Of a stretch of DNA of 64,000 bases, positions 28,868 through 40,862 are shown one piece after another. Source of the stretch: Ottowia testudinis (GTDB lineage: Bacteria; Pseudomonadota; Gammaproteobacteria; Burkholderiales; Burkholderiaceae_C); NCBI RefSeq assembly GCF_017498525.1, contig NZ_CP071796.1:2294001-2358000 (forward strand). The letters run 5' to 3'. Position numbers and translations under genes: made by a program. The number at the start of each line of letters is the position of its first letter. Within the stretch, counting starts at the first letter, position 1. The notes beneath the pieces are model-generated. The model searched no databases and had not been told where the DNA came from. It saw only the letters and a list, made by a program, of their open reading frames with translations.

Positions 28868-28892
28868 CCGCCAAGCGCTGGCGGCCAATTTG
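28868..28892. repeat. Dispersed repeat, right half
   Basis: CGCCAAGCGCTGGCGGCC followed by AATTTGA is the right arm and tail of the dispersed repeat whose left arm lies before the IS30-family element. Confidence 0.6.
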
Positions 28893-29005
28893 ATCGAGAA
28901 GATGATGCCGCCGCTTGAATGCTCGAGTTTGTCGGATTTGTTCAAGACGCACCTTTGCATCGCTTTCTAAACTGCGGCCTTGTTCTTTCAACTCGGACGG
29001 ATCGC

Positions 29006-29395
29006 ATGCAACTGGGCTACACCATTCTTTATGTCGATGACGTGGGCGCCGCACTGGCGTTTTATGAGCGCGCATTCGGGTTCGCCACCCGGTTCGCCCA
29101 CGAATCGGGCGATTGGGGCGAGCTGGACACCGGCGCCACCACCTTGGCCTTCTGCTCGCGCGCGCTGTTGCGCCAGCAAGGAAAAACCCCCGCGGCACCG
29201 AACCCAGATTCACCCAGTGCCGAAATCGCGCTGGTCGCGGATGACGTGCCCGGCGCTTTGGCCCGTGCGCTGCAAGCCGGTGCCAGCCTGAAGCAGCCCG
29301 TCGAACACATGCCCTGGGGTCAGACCGTGGCTTATGTGGCCGACCCGGAGGGTTTTTGGGTTGAGTTGTGCACGCCTGTCAGCCTAGCGGCGTGA
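29006..29395 (+). CDS. VOC-superfamily (glyoxalase/dioxygenase-like) protein
   Basis: 129 residues from ATG 29006. Two beta-alpha-beta-beta-beta modules: LGYTILYVDDVGAALAFYER with WGELDTGATTLAF, then AEIALVADDVPGALARALQA and a C-terminal VAYVADPEGFWVELC, whose Glu is a usual metal ligand. The substrate is not predictable. Its 3' end overlaps the convergent AraC-type gene by 17 bp. Confidence 0.88.
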   Translation: MQLGYTILYVDDVGAALAFYERAFGFATRFAHESGDWGELDTGATTLAFCSRALLRQQGKTPAAPNPDSPSAEIALVADDVPGALARALQAGASLKQPVEHMPWGQTVAYVADPEGFWVELCTPVSLAA

Positions 29396-30218
29396 CATCG
29401 CCATAACCAGACGAACGGACGGCGCTCATGCCGTCGCCCGACGCGCGCAGGCGCGCGGGAGACAGGCCGAACCAGCGGCGAAAGGCGCGCGTCATGTGCG
29501 CCTGATCGGCATAGCCATGGGCGTGCGCCAGTTCCGCCAAAGTCCCATCACCTGAGAACGTGTCTACGATCCCGTCGCGGGCGTCCGGGCGCGGTCTTGG
29601 GCGGGCTGCTGCGTTGCGATTCTTGTCAATGGCACGAGCCATTGCCTGCGAATCGCGCCTGGCATCCCATCCCAATCCGCATCCCGGCCGCCTCACGCCG
29701 AGATCGTAGTCACGTTCTGAAAGCGACTGCGCCGCCCGCCGCACCCGCGCCAGTGCCAACCAGTACGTGGGTGTGCGGCCGGTGGCTTGGCGCGTCAGGC
29801 GTTCGAGCGTGCGCTCACCCAGGCCTGCCGTCCGCACGGCGGCACGCACGCTGAGCGATCGGGCCAATATGGCCAAGGTCTCGTGCACGTGCGGGTCGAT
29901 ATGCGTGGCATCTGTCAGGGCGGCGATGGCGTCGTCGGTCCGGCCCTCATCACAGCTTGTCAGCCGGTTCAAGAGATGGCACTCATCGATCATGGTGCCG
30001 GGCAGCAGACGCCAGCCTCGGTATTGGGTGCCCAGTGGCGCGCGCACGGTTTCCGCGCTGTCCGCCAAGGCAGTGAGCTTCCAGCGCGGGCGCTGACCGG
30101 GCGGCTGCCACCAGATCAGGTCGCGGCAGCCATCGGGAGCGATCCAGTGGGCCGCCTGCTTGCTCTCCAGCATGGCCCAGGGCGCGAGCACGCTGGCGGG
30201 CAGCGGGGGCGCTGTCAC
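29379..30218 (-). CDS. AraC-type regulator with an in-frame element insertion
   Basis: 279 residues. The N-terminus (AHWIAPDGCRDLIWW) is the sensor region seen in DUF6597-type AraC proteins. The DNA-binding domain begins normally (LTRQATGRTPTYWLALARVR, then RAAQSLS), is interrupted by about 55 foreign residues, and resumes with GDGTLAELAHAHGYADQAHM and FRRWFGLSPARLR. Removing the 162-bp element and one 3-bp duplication restores a standard two-helix-turn-helix domain. The frame stays open through the insert, so a protein is made but its DNA binding is probably altered. It overlaps the preceding hydrolase gene (ATGA). Confidence 0.85.
   Translation of the reverse strand: MTAPPLPASVLAPWAMLESKQAAHWIAPDGCRDLIWWQPPGQRPRWKLTALADSAETVRAPLGTQYRGWRLLPGTMIDECHLLNRLTSCDEGRTDDAIAALTDATHIDPHVHETLAILARSLSVRAAVRTAGLGERTLERLTRQATGRTPTYWLALARVRRAAQSLSERDYDLGVRRPGCGLGWDARRDSQAMARAIDKNRNAAARPRPRPDARDGIVDTFSGDGTLAELAHAHGYADQAHMTRAFRRWFGLSPARLRASGDGMSAVRSSGYGDVTPLG
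29556..29717. mobile_element. 162-bp inverted-repeat element, copy A (inside AraC gene)
   Basis: Terminal inverted repeats GAACGTGTCTACGATC and its near-complement (15 of 16 match) bound 162 bp, flanked by TGA on both sides as a possible 3-bp target duplication. Inside, CAATGGC and GCCATTG form a hairpin around TCGT. A related copy in the opposite orientation lies at 56966-57129. It has no gene of its own, hence probably a non-autonomous (MITE-like) element. Confidence 0.85.
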
Positions 30219-31396
30219 AAGTCCGCCAGCGGATGATCTGGCGGCGCCCAGGGGCTGACGAAGAACGGCGCCACCATGCCGGGCGTGATGTCCTCGATGC
30301 GCGCCGGGTGCCAGCGCGGGGCGTGGTCCTTGTCCACGGCCAGGGCGCGAATGCCTTCCACCGTCTCGCTGGCGGCGCCTTCGCGCAGGTGAAAGCAGTG
30401 GTGCACCAGATCGCGTTCCATGCGCAATTCATCCGCCAAATCCATGTGGCGCGCGCGGCGCACCTGCTCCAGCGTCACGTGCAGCATCAGCGGCGAGCGC
30501 GTGCGCAACTCGGCAGCGGTGTGGCGCGCCCAGTCGCTGTCGGCGGCTTCAAGCGCGGTCACGATGCCGCGCACGGCCGGTAAACCAAAATAATGGTCGA
30601 TATGCCCTCTTGCGCTGATCTGATCTTCGCTACCCGCTATGAATTGTGAAGCAACCCAGTGCTGCGCCGCGATGCCGCTGGACCACGCGGTGCCGGCCAG
30701 GTACTGCCAGATGCCCTCAAGCTGCCCCGAAGGCACGCAGCCGTCGGCCAGCTTGGCGGCCACGGCCTCATCGCCCTTCAGCACGTGCCCCGTCAGCGCC
30801 AGGTATTCACCCAGGTGGCCCGGCAGGCGGCTGAGGAAATAGCCGCCGCCGACGTCGGGGAACAGGCCGATGCGGGTTTCGGGCATGGCCATCTTGCTGC
30901 GCTCGGTGACCACGCGCAGGGCGGCGCCCTGGCGCGCTGGCGGCTTGCCGCTGGCGCTTGTGAGCTCGCCCAACGGGGCTGCCAAGGCCGAAGGGCCTTG
31001 GCAAAGCCCCATGCCGCCGCCCATGACAATGCCATCCATGAAGGCGATGTAAGGCTTGCCGTAGGTGTGGATCAGATGGTTGAGCGTGTATTCGGCGGTA
31101 AAGAAATCGCCCAGCGCCGCATCGCCCGCCAGCGCTGCTTCATGAAAAAAGCGGATGTCGCCGCCAGCGCAGAAGGCGCCAAACGGCGCGAAGCCATCGC
31201 CAGACTTACCCATGCCCCGGATAGCTACCGCCTTGATGGCCGCATCGTGCTGCCAGTCGCGCAGGCTGGCGGTGAGTGCCTGGATCATCTCCAGCGACAA
31301 GGCGTTGAGCGCCTGCGGGCGGTTGAGCGTGATCAGGCCCAGGCCGCCGGGCGTGCGTTCGGCGATGACGAAATCGGTGGGGGTCGCAGCGTTCAT
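30215..31396 (-). CDS. Enoyl-CoA hydratase/3-hydroxyisobutyryl-CoA hydrolase family protein
   Basis: 393 residues. The crotonase fold shows GLGLITLNRPQALNALSLEM, the oxyanion-hole segment FCAGGDIRFF and the MDGIVMGGGMGL loop, then MAMPETRIGLFPDVGGGYFL, the signature of 3-hydroxyisobutyryl-CoA hydrolases (valine degradation), with the catalytic Glu and Asp in PETxIGLFPDVG. Between GLCQG and AALRVVTE there are 23 extra residues that other family members lack. A C-terminal helical domain (ADELRMERDLVHHCF) is present. The AraC-type gene overlaps its stop codon. Other acyl-CoA substrates are possible. Confidence 0.85.
   Translation of the reverse strand: MNAATPTDFVIAERTPGGLGLITLNRPQALNALSLEMIQALTASLRDWQHDAAIKAVAIRGMGKSGDGFAPFGAFCAGGDIRFFHEAALAGDAALGDFFTAEYTLNHLIHTYGKPYIAFMDGIVMGGGMGLCQGPSALAAPLGELTSASGKPPARQGAALRVVTERSKMAMPETRIGLFPDVGGGYFLSRLPGHLGEYLALTGHVLKGDEAVAAKLADGCVPSGQLEGIWQYLAGTAWSSGIAAQHWVASQFIAGSEDQISARGHIDHYFGLPAVRGIVTALEAADSDWARHTAAELRTRSPLMLHVTLEQVRRARHMDLADELRMERDLVHHCFHLREGAASETVEGIRALAVDKDHAPRWHPARIEDITPGMVAPFFVSPWAPPDHPLADL
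30926..30994. other. 69-bp in-frame insertion in the hydrolase gene
   Basis: The segment encodes 23 residues rich in Ala, Pro, Gly and Ser not expected in this family. It is bounded by similar codons (CAA GGC before, CAG GGC at its end), and its right border sits in a perfect 10-bp inverted repeat, TGCCAAGGCC / GGCCTTGGCA (30980-31003). It looks like a captured palindromic sequence that kept the frame. Confidence 0.55.
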
Positions 31397-31435
31397 GGAT
31401 CGGAGTGCAATGCAAGGGAAGACGATCCGATCATA

Positions 31436-31489
31436 TCAAAAATGATAGCTGCTCGCGCTTGTCCATCAAGCGCTGGCGGCCTGTTTTAT
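31436..31489. repeat. Dispersed GCGCTTG repeat
   Basis: Full copy: AAAATGATAGCTGCTCGCGCT..., core GCGCTTGTCCATCAAGCGC (31455-31473), then TGGCGGCCTGTTTTATTG. It fills most of the gap between the EamA transporter and hydrolase genes. Confidence 0.85.
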
Positions 31490-31503
31490 TGCAAGCCGGG
31501 CGC

Positions 31504-32433
31504 TCAGGCCGGCCTGATGGGCGCCGCCGGCCGGCGCGCCGCATGCCAGCCCAGCAGCTCGTTGCTCAGCAGCGCGCCGATCACCAAGGTGCCGCCCGCC
31601 AGCACCTCGGGCTGCGGTGCCTCGCCCGCGATCAGCCAGACCAGGGCGATGCCGAACACGATCTCCAGCAGCCCGAGCAGCGACACCTCGGCCGCGGGCA
31701 GCACGCGCGCCGCCAGCACCGCCAGCACGCACGGAATCGCCAGCTGCGTCAGGCCCAGAAACCCCAGCCAGCACAGATCGCCGCCGCTGGCCTGAAACGG
31801 CCACGCCAGCGGCAAGGTGATGGCGCTGGAGATCACGCCGCCCAGCAGCACCGCCGGAACCAGGTCGATGGGTTCGCCCTGCGCCTGGCTGCGCTGCGCC
31901 ACCGTCCACTGCACGGCGGCGGCCACGGGCACGGCCAGCGCGACGATGGAGCCCAGCCACTCACGCCCCGTCACCGCGCCGCCCAGCTGGCCGGCAAACA
32001 TCCACGCCATGCCGATGCCCCCGGCCACGATGGCGGCCCAGGTGCGCGCCGGCAGCCGGTGCCCGGTGACCACGCGCGAGAGCAGCGCCGTCAGCAGCGG
32101 GCCCGCTGCCATGGTGATGAGCACGCGCGCCACGCCGGTCATCGTCAGCGCCACCATGAAGGCGGTGAACATGGTGGCCCAGCACACACCGGCCAGCCAG
32201 AAGGCGCGCCGCCGCCACGGAAAGCGCGCGAACACGCCCGGCCCCTGCCACAGCGGCAGGATGACGGCGAGCGACAGCACGGTGAAAAAGCTGCGCCAGA
32301 AGGTGACCTCGAAACCCTGCGCCGCCTGCAACTGGCGCGTGACCACACCGGCGGTGGACCACAGCAGCGCGGCCAGCACCATCACCCAAGCGGCGCGGGC
32401 GTGGGACCAGGGCAAACCGGCGCCCGCGCTCAC
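31504..32433 (-). CDS. EamA/DMT-family transporter
   Basis: 309 residues from GTG 32433, one base after the typA stop. Ten predicted membrane helices in two EamA repeats; conserved pieces include AALLWSTAGVVTRQL, EVTFWRSFF and, in the second half, ARVLPAAEVSLLGLLEIVFG. It is an inner-membrane metabolite exporter or importer, substrate unknown. It is the last gene of the rimP-typA operon. Confidence 0.88.
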   Translation of the reverse strand: MSAGAGLPWSHARAAWVMVLAALLWSTAGVVTRQLQAAQGFEVTFWRSFFTVLSLAVILPLWQGPGVFARFPWRRRAFWLAGVCWATMFTAFMVALTMTGVARVLITMAAGPLLTALLSRVVTGHRLPARTWAAIVAGGIGMAWMFAGQLGGAVTGREWLGSIVALAVPVAAAVQWTVAQRSQAQGEPIDLVPAVLLGGVISSAITLPLAWPFQASGGDLCWLGFLGLTQLAIPCVLAVLAARVLPAAEVSLLGLLEIVFGIALVWLIAGEAPQPEVLAGGTLVIGALLSNELLGWHAARRPAAPIRPA

Positions 32434-32434
32434 G

Positions 32435-34264
32435 TCAACCCGCTTCGCGGCTGGCGCGCTTGCGCTCGTGCTCCTTCAAGAAGCGCTTGCGCAGGCGGAT
32501 GCTCTTGGGCGTGATTTCCACCAGCTCGTCGTCTTCGATGAATTCCACCCCATATTCCAGCGTGAGCTGGATCGGTGGCGTGATCTTGATGGCGTCTTCC
32601 TTGCCGCTGACGCGGAAGTTGGTGAGCTGCTTGGTGCGCGTGGCGTTGACCACCAGGTCGTTGTCGCGGCTGTGGATGCCGACGATCATGCCTTCGTACA
32701 CCGGGTCGTTGGGGCGCACGAACATGCGGCCGCGGTCGTCGAGCTTGCCCAGGGCGTAGGTGAAGATCTCGCCATCGTCCATGCTGATCAGCACGCCGTT
32801 CTTGCGTCCGCCGATCTCGCCACGGTACGGCTCGTAGCTGTCGAAGATGTTGCTGATGAGGCCGGTGCCGCGCGTCAGGTTGAGGAATTCGTTGGAAAAG
32901 CCAATCAGCCCGCGCGCCGGAATGCGGTATTCGAGCCGCACGCGGCCGCGGCCATCGGGCTCCATGTTGACCAGGTCGCCGCGCCGCTCGCCCAGGGCCT
33001 GCATCACGCCGCCCTGGTGGTTTTCCTCGATGTCGGCGGTGACCAGCTCGATCGGCTCGTGGCGCTCGCCATTCACTTCGCGAAACACCACGCGCGGTTT
33101 GCCCACGGCCAGCTCGTAGCCTTCGCGGCGCATGTTCTCCAGCAGGATGGTCAGGTGCAATTCGCCCCGGCCGGAGACTTCGAACACGCCGTCTTCGTCG
33201 GTCTCTTTCACGCGCAGGGCCATGTTGGATTGCAGCTCCTTCTGCAGCCGGTCCCAGATCTGGCGGCTGGTGACGAACTTGCCCTCACGCCCGGCCAAGG
33301 GGCTGGTGTTGACGCTGAAGTTCATCGTCAGCGTGGGCTCGTCCACGTGCAGCATGGGCAACGGCCGCGGGTTGGCAGGATCGGTCAGTGTGACGCCGAT
33401 GCCAATGTCGGCAATGCCGTTGACCAGCGCGATCTCGCCTGGGCCGGCTTCGGTCACCTGCACGCGGTCGAGGCCCTGAAAGGTCAACACCTGGTTGACC
33501 TTGCCCTTGAAGGTCTTGCCGTCGGTGCCTTCGGCCACCAGCACTTCCATGCCCGGCTTGAGGGTGCCGGCGTTGACGCGGCCGACGCCGATGCGACCGA
33601 CGAAGGTCGAGAAGTCGATGGCCGAGATTTGCAGCTGCAGCGGCGCCTTCGGGTCGCCCTGGTGTGCCGGCACGTGCTTGAGGATGGTCTCGAACAGCGC
33701 CGACATGTCAGGCCCCCACTGCTCGCCCTGCCCGCCTTCGGTCAGCGAACTCCAGCCGTTGATGCCGGAGGCGTAGACCACGGGGAAATCCAGCTGCTCT
33801 TCGCTGGCACCCAGCTTGTCGAACAGCTCAAAGGCGGCGTTGATCACGTAATCGGGCCGCGCGCCGGGCTTGTCGACCTTGTTGACGACCACGATGGGTT
33901 TCAGGCCCAGCGCCAGCGCCTTCTTGGTGACAAAGCGCGTCTGCGGCATGGGGCCTTCCTGCGCGTCGATCAGCAGCACCACGCCGTCGACCATGGACAG
34001 CGCCCGCTCCACCTCGCCGCCGAAGTCGGCGTGGCCGGGGGTGTCGAGGATGTTGATGTGCGTGCCGTTCCACGACACGGCGCAGTTCTTGGCCAGGATG
34101 GTGATGCCGCGCTCGCGCTCGATGGCGTTGTTGTCCATCACGGTGTCGACCACTTTTTCGTGGCTGGCGAAGGTGCCGGATTGGCGCAGGAGCTGGTCGA
34201 CCATGGTGGTTTTGCCGTGGTCGACGTGGGCGATGATGGCGATGTTGCGGATTTGCTGGGTCAT
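32435..34264 (-). CDS. typA: Ribosome-associated GTPase TypA/BipA
   Basis: 609 residues. Translational GTPase: G1 AHVDHGKTT near residue 15, G3 [12 protein letters not shown] and G4 VVNKVDKP, then EF-G-like domains II, III and V and the family-specific C-terminal domain ([20 protein letters not shown]). It acts on ribosome assembly and stress responses. The ATG overlaps the truB stop (ATGA). Confidence 0.97.
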   Translation of the reverse strand: MTQQIRNIAIIAHVDHGKTTMVDQLLRQSGTFASHEKVVDTVMDNNAIERERGITILAKNCAVSWNGTHINILDTPGHADFGGEVERALSMVDGVVLLIDAQEGPMPQTRFVTKKALALGLKPIVVVNKVDKPGARPDYVINAAFELFDKLGASEEQLDFPVVYASGINGWSSLTEGGQGEQWGPDMSALFETILKHVPAHQGDPKAPLQLQISAIDFSTFVGRIGVGRVNAGTLKPGMEVLVAEGTDGKTFKGKVNQVLTFQGLDRVQVTEAGPGEIALVNGIADIGIGVTLTDPANPRPLPMLHVDEPTLTMNFSVNTSPLAGREGKFVTSRQIWDRLQKELQSNMALRVKETDEDGVFEVSGRGELHLTILLENMRREGYELAVGKPRVVFREVNGERHEPIELVTADIEENHQGGVMQALGERRGDLVNMEPDGRGRVRLEYRIPARGLIGFSNEFLNLTRGTGLISNIFDSYEPYRGEIGGRKNGVLISMDDGEIFTYALGKLDDRGRMFVRPNDPVYEGMIVGIHSRDNDLVVNATRTKQLTNFRVSGKEDAIKITPPIQLTLEYGVEFIEDDELVEITPKSIRLRKRFLKEHERKRASREAG

Positions 34265-35247
34265 GCGGTGACTTCTGAGGTAAGCGGCCGCGCGTCGGCG
34301 GCCTGGAGGATTTGACGGATTTCGATGGGACTGAGCAGGCGCGACGGAATCAGCTCGCCCGCCTTGATGTGCGCGCTGCCGAGCAACGCGCGGGGTTGGT
34401 CGCCAAAGACGATCACCTGATCGGCATCCGGCCAGTCGCCGCGGCGGCGCAGGCCGGTGAGGAACCGGGCCGCATCATCGGGGCTGAGCGTGACGGAGGT
34501 GTGATCGGGCAGCAGGGCTTCGGGCGGCTTCAGCAGAGACAGGCGCTGCCGATCGTCCAGCGCTTCCAGCGCAGCCAGCGTGGTGCATTGCACGGCGGTG
34601 AAGGGCCCGGTGGCGGTGCGGCGCAGGCGCGTCAGGTGGCCGCCACAGCCCAGGGCTTGGCCGATGTCTTCGCCCAGCGTGCGGATGTAGGTGCCTTTGC
34701 TGCAAGTTACTTCTATTTTGATAGCTGCTTGCGCTTGCTCCTCGGGCGCCAGAGCCAGATTCAATGCATGAATTTCGACTTCGCGCGGCGCCCGCTCGAC
34801 CTCGATGCCGGCGCGGGCGTATTCGTACAGCGCCTTGCCGTCCTTCTTGAGCGCGCTGTGCATCGGCGGCACCTGCGTGATGCGGCCCAGAAAACGCTGG
34901 CGCACCGATTCAAGCTGCTCGGGCGTGATCGCGGGCACCGCGCGGCGCTCGATGACCTCTCCTTCGGCGTCACCGGTGGTCGTTGTCACGCCAAGTTGCA
35001 GCGTGGCTTCGTACGTTTTGTCGGCATCCAGGTGCAGCGCGCTGAACTTGGTGGCGGCGCCAAAGCACAGCGGCAGTACGCCGGTGGCCAGCGGATCGAG
35101 CGTGCCGGTGTGGCCGGCTTTTTCGGCCCGCAGCAGCCACTTGGCTTTTTGCAGCGCCTGGTTGCTGGACAGGCCCAGCGGTTTATCGAGCAGCAACACC
35201 CCATGCACCGGGCGCCGCTGCACCCGTGCACGAGGTGTGGCGGTCAT
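34261..35247 (-). CDS. truB: tRNA pseudouridine-55 synthase
   Basis: 328 residues. It makes pseudouridine 55 in tRNA T-loops. Motifs are [17 protein letters not shown], the catalytic Asp in [30 protein letters not shown] and [10 protein letters not shown], plus a C-terminal PUA-like region. A stretch before CSKGTY reads [12 protein letters not shown]; its DNA (34708-34740) resembles the dispersed repeat (ATAGCTGCTTGCGCTTG), so a few residues appear repeat-derived. Overlaps rbfA by four bases. Confidence 0.96.
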   Translation of the reverse strand: MTATPRARVQRRPVHGVLLLDKPLGLSSNQALQKAKWLLRAEKAGHTGTLDPLATGVLPLCFGAATKFSALHLDADKTYEATLQLGVTTTTGDAEGEVIERRAVPAITPEQLESVRQRFLGRITQVPPMHSALKKDGKALYEYARAGIEVERAPREVEIHALNLALAPEEQAQAAIKIEVTCSKGTYIRTLGEDIGQALGCGGHLTRLRRTATGPFTAVQCTTLAALEALDDRQRLSLLKPPEALLPDHTSVTLSPDDAARFLTGLRRRGDWPDADQVIVFGDQPRALLGSAHIKAGELIPSRLLSPIEIRQILQAADARPLTSEVTA

Positions 35248-35621
35248 GGCGAGCTTTCTTCTTTCGAGCGCGAAGCCACCGCCTTGGCGATGAGGGCATT
35301 CATGTCGGCCGCGCGTTCGGTGGTGCGGTCGAAGATGAAGTGCAGCGTGGGCACGGTGTGGATGTGCAGGCGCTTGAACAAACCGGCGCGCAGGAAGCCC
35401 GCCGCCGCGTTCAGGCCGGCCGCCGTTTCTTCCGGATCACCGGTGAGCAGGCTGAAATACACCTTGGCGTGCGCATAGTCGGGCGTGACCTCGACCGCGT
35501 TGAGCGTGACCATGCCCACGCGCGGGTCCTTCAACTCGCGCGCGATCAGCTCCGCCAGATCGCGCTGGATCTGGTCGGCCACCTTGAAGCTGCGGTTGGG
35601 GGTGGAGCGGCGTTTGGGCAT
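35244..35621 (-). CDS. rbfA: 30S ribosome-binding factor
   Basis: 125 residues with the KH-fold RbfA pattern: [32 protein letters not shown] and [20 protein letters not shown]. It matures 16S rRNA 5' ends in the cold and during assembly. Unlike usual compact operons, 167 bp with an inverted-repeat element separates it from infB. Confidence 0.97.
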   Translation of the reverse strand: MPKRRSTPNRSFKVADQIQRDLAELIARELKDPRVGMVTLNAVEVTPDYAHAKVYFSLLTGDPEETAAGLNAAAGFLRAGLFKRLHIHTVPTLHFIFDRTTERAADMNALIAKAVASRSKEESSP

Positions 35622-35637
35622 GGTTGAAAAAATTCCA

Positions 35638-35776
35638 GGACGCGAAGGGTGCGAAGATCACGCGAAGAACGCGAAAAATATCAAATTGATAGCTGCTCGC
35701 GCTTTCTGGACAAGCGCAAACAGCGGTTTTCATTCAATTGTGAATCTTTCGCGTTTCTCGCGATTCCTTCGCGTCC
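35638..35776. repeat. Inverted-repeat element containing a dispersed repeat
   Basis: Arms beginning GGACGCGAAGG (35638-35648) and ending CCTTCGCGTCC (35766-35776) continue inward as imperfect CGCGAA-rich complements. A full dispersed repeat copy (core GCGCTTTCTGGACAAGCGC, 35699-35717) sits in the middle. The structure lies between infB and rbfA, inside the operon transcript, where it could form a long RNA hairpin. Confidence 0.75.
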
Positions 35777-35788
35777 GGCATTCGGGCA

Positions 35789-38623
<2,835 letters not shown>

Positions 38624-38647
38624 ATGTGCTGCTTGCCTCCATGATCC

Positions 38648-40132
38648 TTACTCTTGATCCACGAACCAGTGCTCGCGCGCTTTCAGGATCAGGGCTTTGG
38701 CATCCTCTTCGGACTGCCCGGTGATTTCGGTCAACTCATCCACGGCGAGGTCGGCCAAGTCGTCTCGCGTTTGCACGCCTGCGCCGGCGAGCTGGGTGAT
38801 GAGCTCGGGCGTCAAGCCCTCCAGGTCGCGCAGGTCCTGCGACATGGCGCCCACGCTTTCCTCCAGCGCGATCTCCATCGTCAACAGGGCGTCCTTGGCG
38901 CGCGCGCGCAACTCGTTGACGGTGTCCTCGTCGAACGATTCGATGTCCAGCATTTCCTGGATCGGCACATAGGCCACCTCCTCCAGGTTGGTGAAGCCTT
39001 CCTCGATCAGGATGTCGGCGATCTCCTGGTCGACGTCTAGCTTTTCCATGAACAGCTCGCGGATGGAGCCGGTTTCCTCGGCCTCTTTCTGGGCCGATTC
39101 GTCGGCGTCCATGATGTTGATCTTCCAGCCGGTCAGGTCGGATGCCAGGCGCACGTTCTGGCCACCGCGGCCAATGGCGATGGCCAGGTTTTCCTCGTCC
39201 ACCACCACGTCCATGGCATGTTTTTCTTCATCGACGACGATGGACGACACGTTGGCGGGCGCCAGCGCGCCAATGACGAATTGCGCCGGGTCCTCGGACC
39301 ACAGAACGATGTCGACGCGCTCGCCCGCCAGTTCGTTGGTGACGGCGTTGACGCGCGTGCCACGCACGCCGACGCAAGTGCCAATCGGATCGACCCGTTT
39401 GTCGTGGCTGACAACGGCGATCTTGGCACGGCTGCCGGGGTCGCGCGCGCAGCTCTTGATCTCGAGCAAACCCTGCTCGATCTCGGGCACTTCGTTGCGG
39501 AACAGCTCGATCATGAACTCGGGCGCCGAACGCGACAGCAAAATCGGCGCACCGCGCAGCGTCAGGTCGACCTCCATGATCATGGCGCGCACGCGGTCGC
39601 CATTGCGCAGGTTTTCCTTGGGGATCATCTCGCTGCGGCGCAAACGGCCCTCCACCCGGCCGGATTCGACCAGGATGTCACCCTTGTCCATGCGCTTGAC
39701 TGTGCCGGTGAAAATCTTCTCGCCCCGGCTCATGAAGTCGTTGAGCAGCATTTCTCGCTCGGCGTCGCGGATTTTCTGCAAGATCACCTGCTTGGCCGCC
39801 ATGGCGCCAATGCGGCCGATGGGCACGGACTCAACAGCTTCTTCGATGTATTCGTCGACCTCGACGTCGGGAATCTGCTCCTTCGCCTCGAACAGCAGAA
39901 TTTCCTGGTCAGGCAACTGCAGGCCCGCTTCGTCCGGCACCACATGCCAACGGCGGAAGGTTTCGTATTCGCCGGTGTCGCGATCAATCGCCACGCGCAG
40001 ATCTACCTCGCCCTCATACAGCTTCTTGGCGGCCTGCGCCAGCGCCGCCTCCACGGCACCGAACACCACGTCACGCTCGACGTTTTTCTCGCGCGAGATG
40101 GCTTCGACCAGCATCAACAATTCGCGATTCAT
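38648..40132 (-). CDS. nusA: Transcription termination/antitermination factor NusA
   Basis: 494 residues: N-terminal RNA polymerase-binding domain, S1 domain ([17 protein letters not shown]), two KH domains ([36 protein letters not shown]) and two C-terminal acidic repeats ([38 protein letters not shown]). It controls pausing, termination and rRNA antitermination. Standard position between rimP and infB. Confidence 0.98.
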   Translation of the reverse strand: MNRELLMLVEAISREKNVERDVVFGAVEAALAQAAKKLYEGEVDLRVAIDRDTGEYETFRRWHVVPDEAGLQLPDQEILLFEAKEQIPDVEVDEYIEEAVESVPIGRIGAMAAKQVILQKIRDAEREMLLNDFMSRGEKIFTGTVKRMDKGDILVESGRVEGRLRRSEMIPKENLRNGDRVRAMIMEVDLTLRGAPILLSRSAPEFMIELFRNEVPEIEQGLLEIKSCARDPGSRAKIAVVSHDKRVDPIGTCVGVRGTRVNAVTNELAGERVDIVLWSEDPAQFVIGALAPANVSSIVVDEEKHAMDVVVDEENLAIAIGRGGQNVRLASDLTGWKINIMDADESAQKEAEETGSIRELFMEKLDVDQEIADILIEEGFTNLEEVAYVPIQEMLDIESFDEDTVNELRARAKDALLTMEIALEESVGAMSQDLRDLEGLTPELITQLAGAGVQTRDDLADLAVDELTEITGQSEEDAKALILKAREHWFVDQE

Positions 40133-40192
40133 GATTTCAGCAGCTCCAATGCTCTCAAGATAAAAGCGCGTTGCGCACGCCCCATCTACTTG

Positions 40193-40765
40193 TTAAACCT
40201 CTTGCGCGTCGGGCGGGGGTGATTTGCGGCCTTTGAAATCCACCACCGGCGCCAAGCGTGCCGATTGCAATTCGTCCAGCAAAAACGTCAGCGCCTGTTC
40301 GGGCGCGGCAACGCGCTTGGCGCTCACGCGCTGCCCTGGCTTGGCCATCGGCTCATCACGCCAGACGATCTGCCAATGCTCACCATCGGCTCGACGCAGC
40401 TCGCCACGAAACTTCTTGCGATTGGCATGCACCCGACCCGCCGCCTGACCGATCGGCGCTTTCAGCACCACATCGACCAATTCACCCTCGAAACGCTCAA
40501 AATCCCTGGCGTCGCGCAAAGGGCGGTCAATGCCGGGCGACGAAACCTCAAGGCGGGCATAGTCGGCACCCTCCACCTCCAGCACATACTGCAATTGGCG
40601 CGTGACGCGCTCGCAGTCTTCCACCGTGACGAGGCGCGGGGACTCAGAGGGCGACCAAGGAAAATCAATGGTGACGCGCAGCAGACCGCCGATGGAACGC
40701 TCAAGTTCCACCAATTCGAGGCCGAGACCTCGCACGGTGTCGTCTATCGTCTGCTGCAGTGCCAC
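40193..40765 (-). CDS. rimP: Ribosome maturation factor RimP
   Basis: 190 residues from GTG 40765, chosen because homology (VALQQTIDDTVRGLGLELVE) begins there. ATG 40810 lies directly on the U-run of a terminator-like hairpin and an ATG at 40840 lies inside it. Domains: an N-terminal alpha/beta domain (LLRVTIDFPW; CERVTRQLQYVLEVEG; EVSSPGIDRPL) and a C-terminal SH3-like domain. It assists 30S assembly. First gene of the nusA-infB operon. Neither start has a good ribosome-binding site, so the start is moderately sure. Confidence 0.9.
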   Translation of the reverse strand: MALQQTIDDTVRGLGLELVELERSIGGLLRVTIDFPWSPSESPRLVTVEDCERVTRQLQYVLEVEGADYARLEVSSPGIDRPLRDARDFERFEGELVDVVLKAPIGQAAGRVHANRKKFRGELRRADGEHWQIVWRDEPMAKPGQRVSAKRVAAPEQALTFLLDELQSARLAPVVDFKGRKSPPPDAQEV

Positions 40766-40810
40766 GTTGTCTAAAAAAGAGCGGCCTGCCGACGATTGTC
40801 GAAAGGCCAT

Positions 40811-40840
40811 AAAAAATGGGCGGGTCTGAAGGCCGCCCAT
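40811..40840 (-). terminator. Terminator-like hairpin in the rimP leader
   Basis: On the minus strand an 8-bp perfect stem ATGGGCGG / CCGCCCAT with a 9-base loop is followed by a run of T. It lies between the likely promoter and rimP, so it could be an attenuator of the nusA-infB operon rather than the end of another gene, since no gene precedes it on that strand. Confidence 0.7.
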
Positions 40841-40862
40841 TGAGTCGTCGTCAATCTAGCTG

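Noticed and set aside
29379-30218. AraC-type gene as a simple pseudogene
   Set aside because: The insertion is a multiple of three and has no stop codon, so a full-length protein is still encoded.
31817-34315. Long plus-strand open frame (832 codons) opposite typA
   Set aside because: It is a high-GC antisense shadow of typA with biased composition and no domain; typA is certain on the other strand.
34708-34740. Dispersed-repeat sequence in truB as an inactivating insertion
   Set aside because: The frame and all TruB motifs are intact; only a few loop residues are affected.
40193-40840. rimP start at 40840 or 40810
   Set aside because: Both overlap or abut the leader hairpin and its U-run; conserved sequence begins at 40765.
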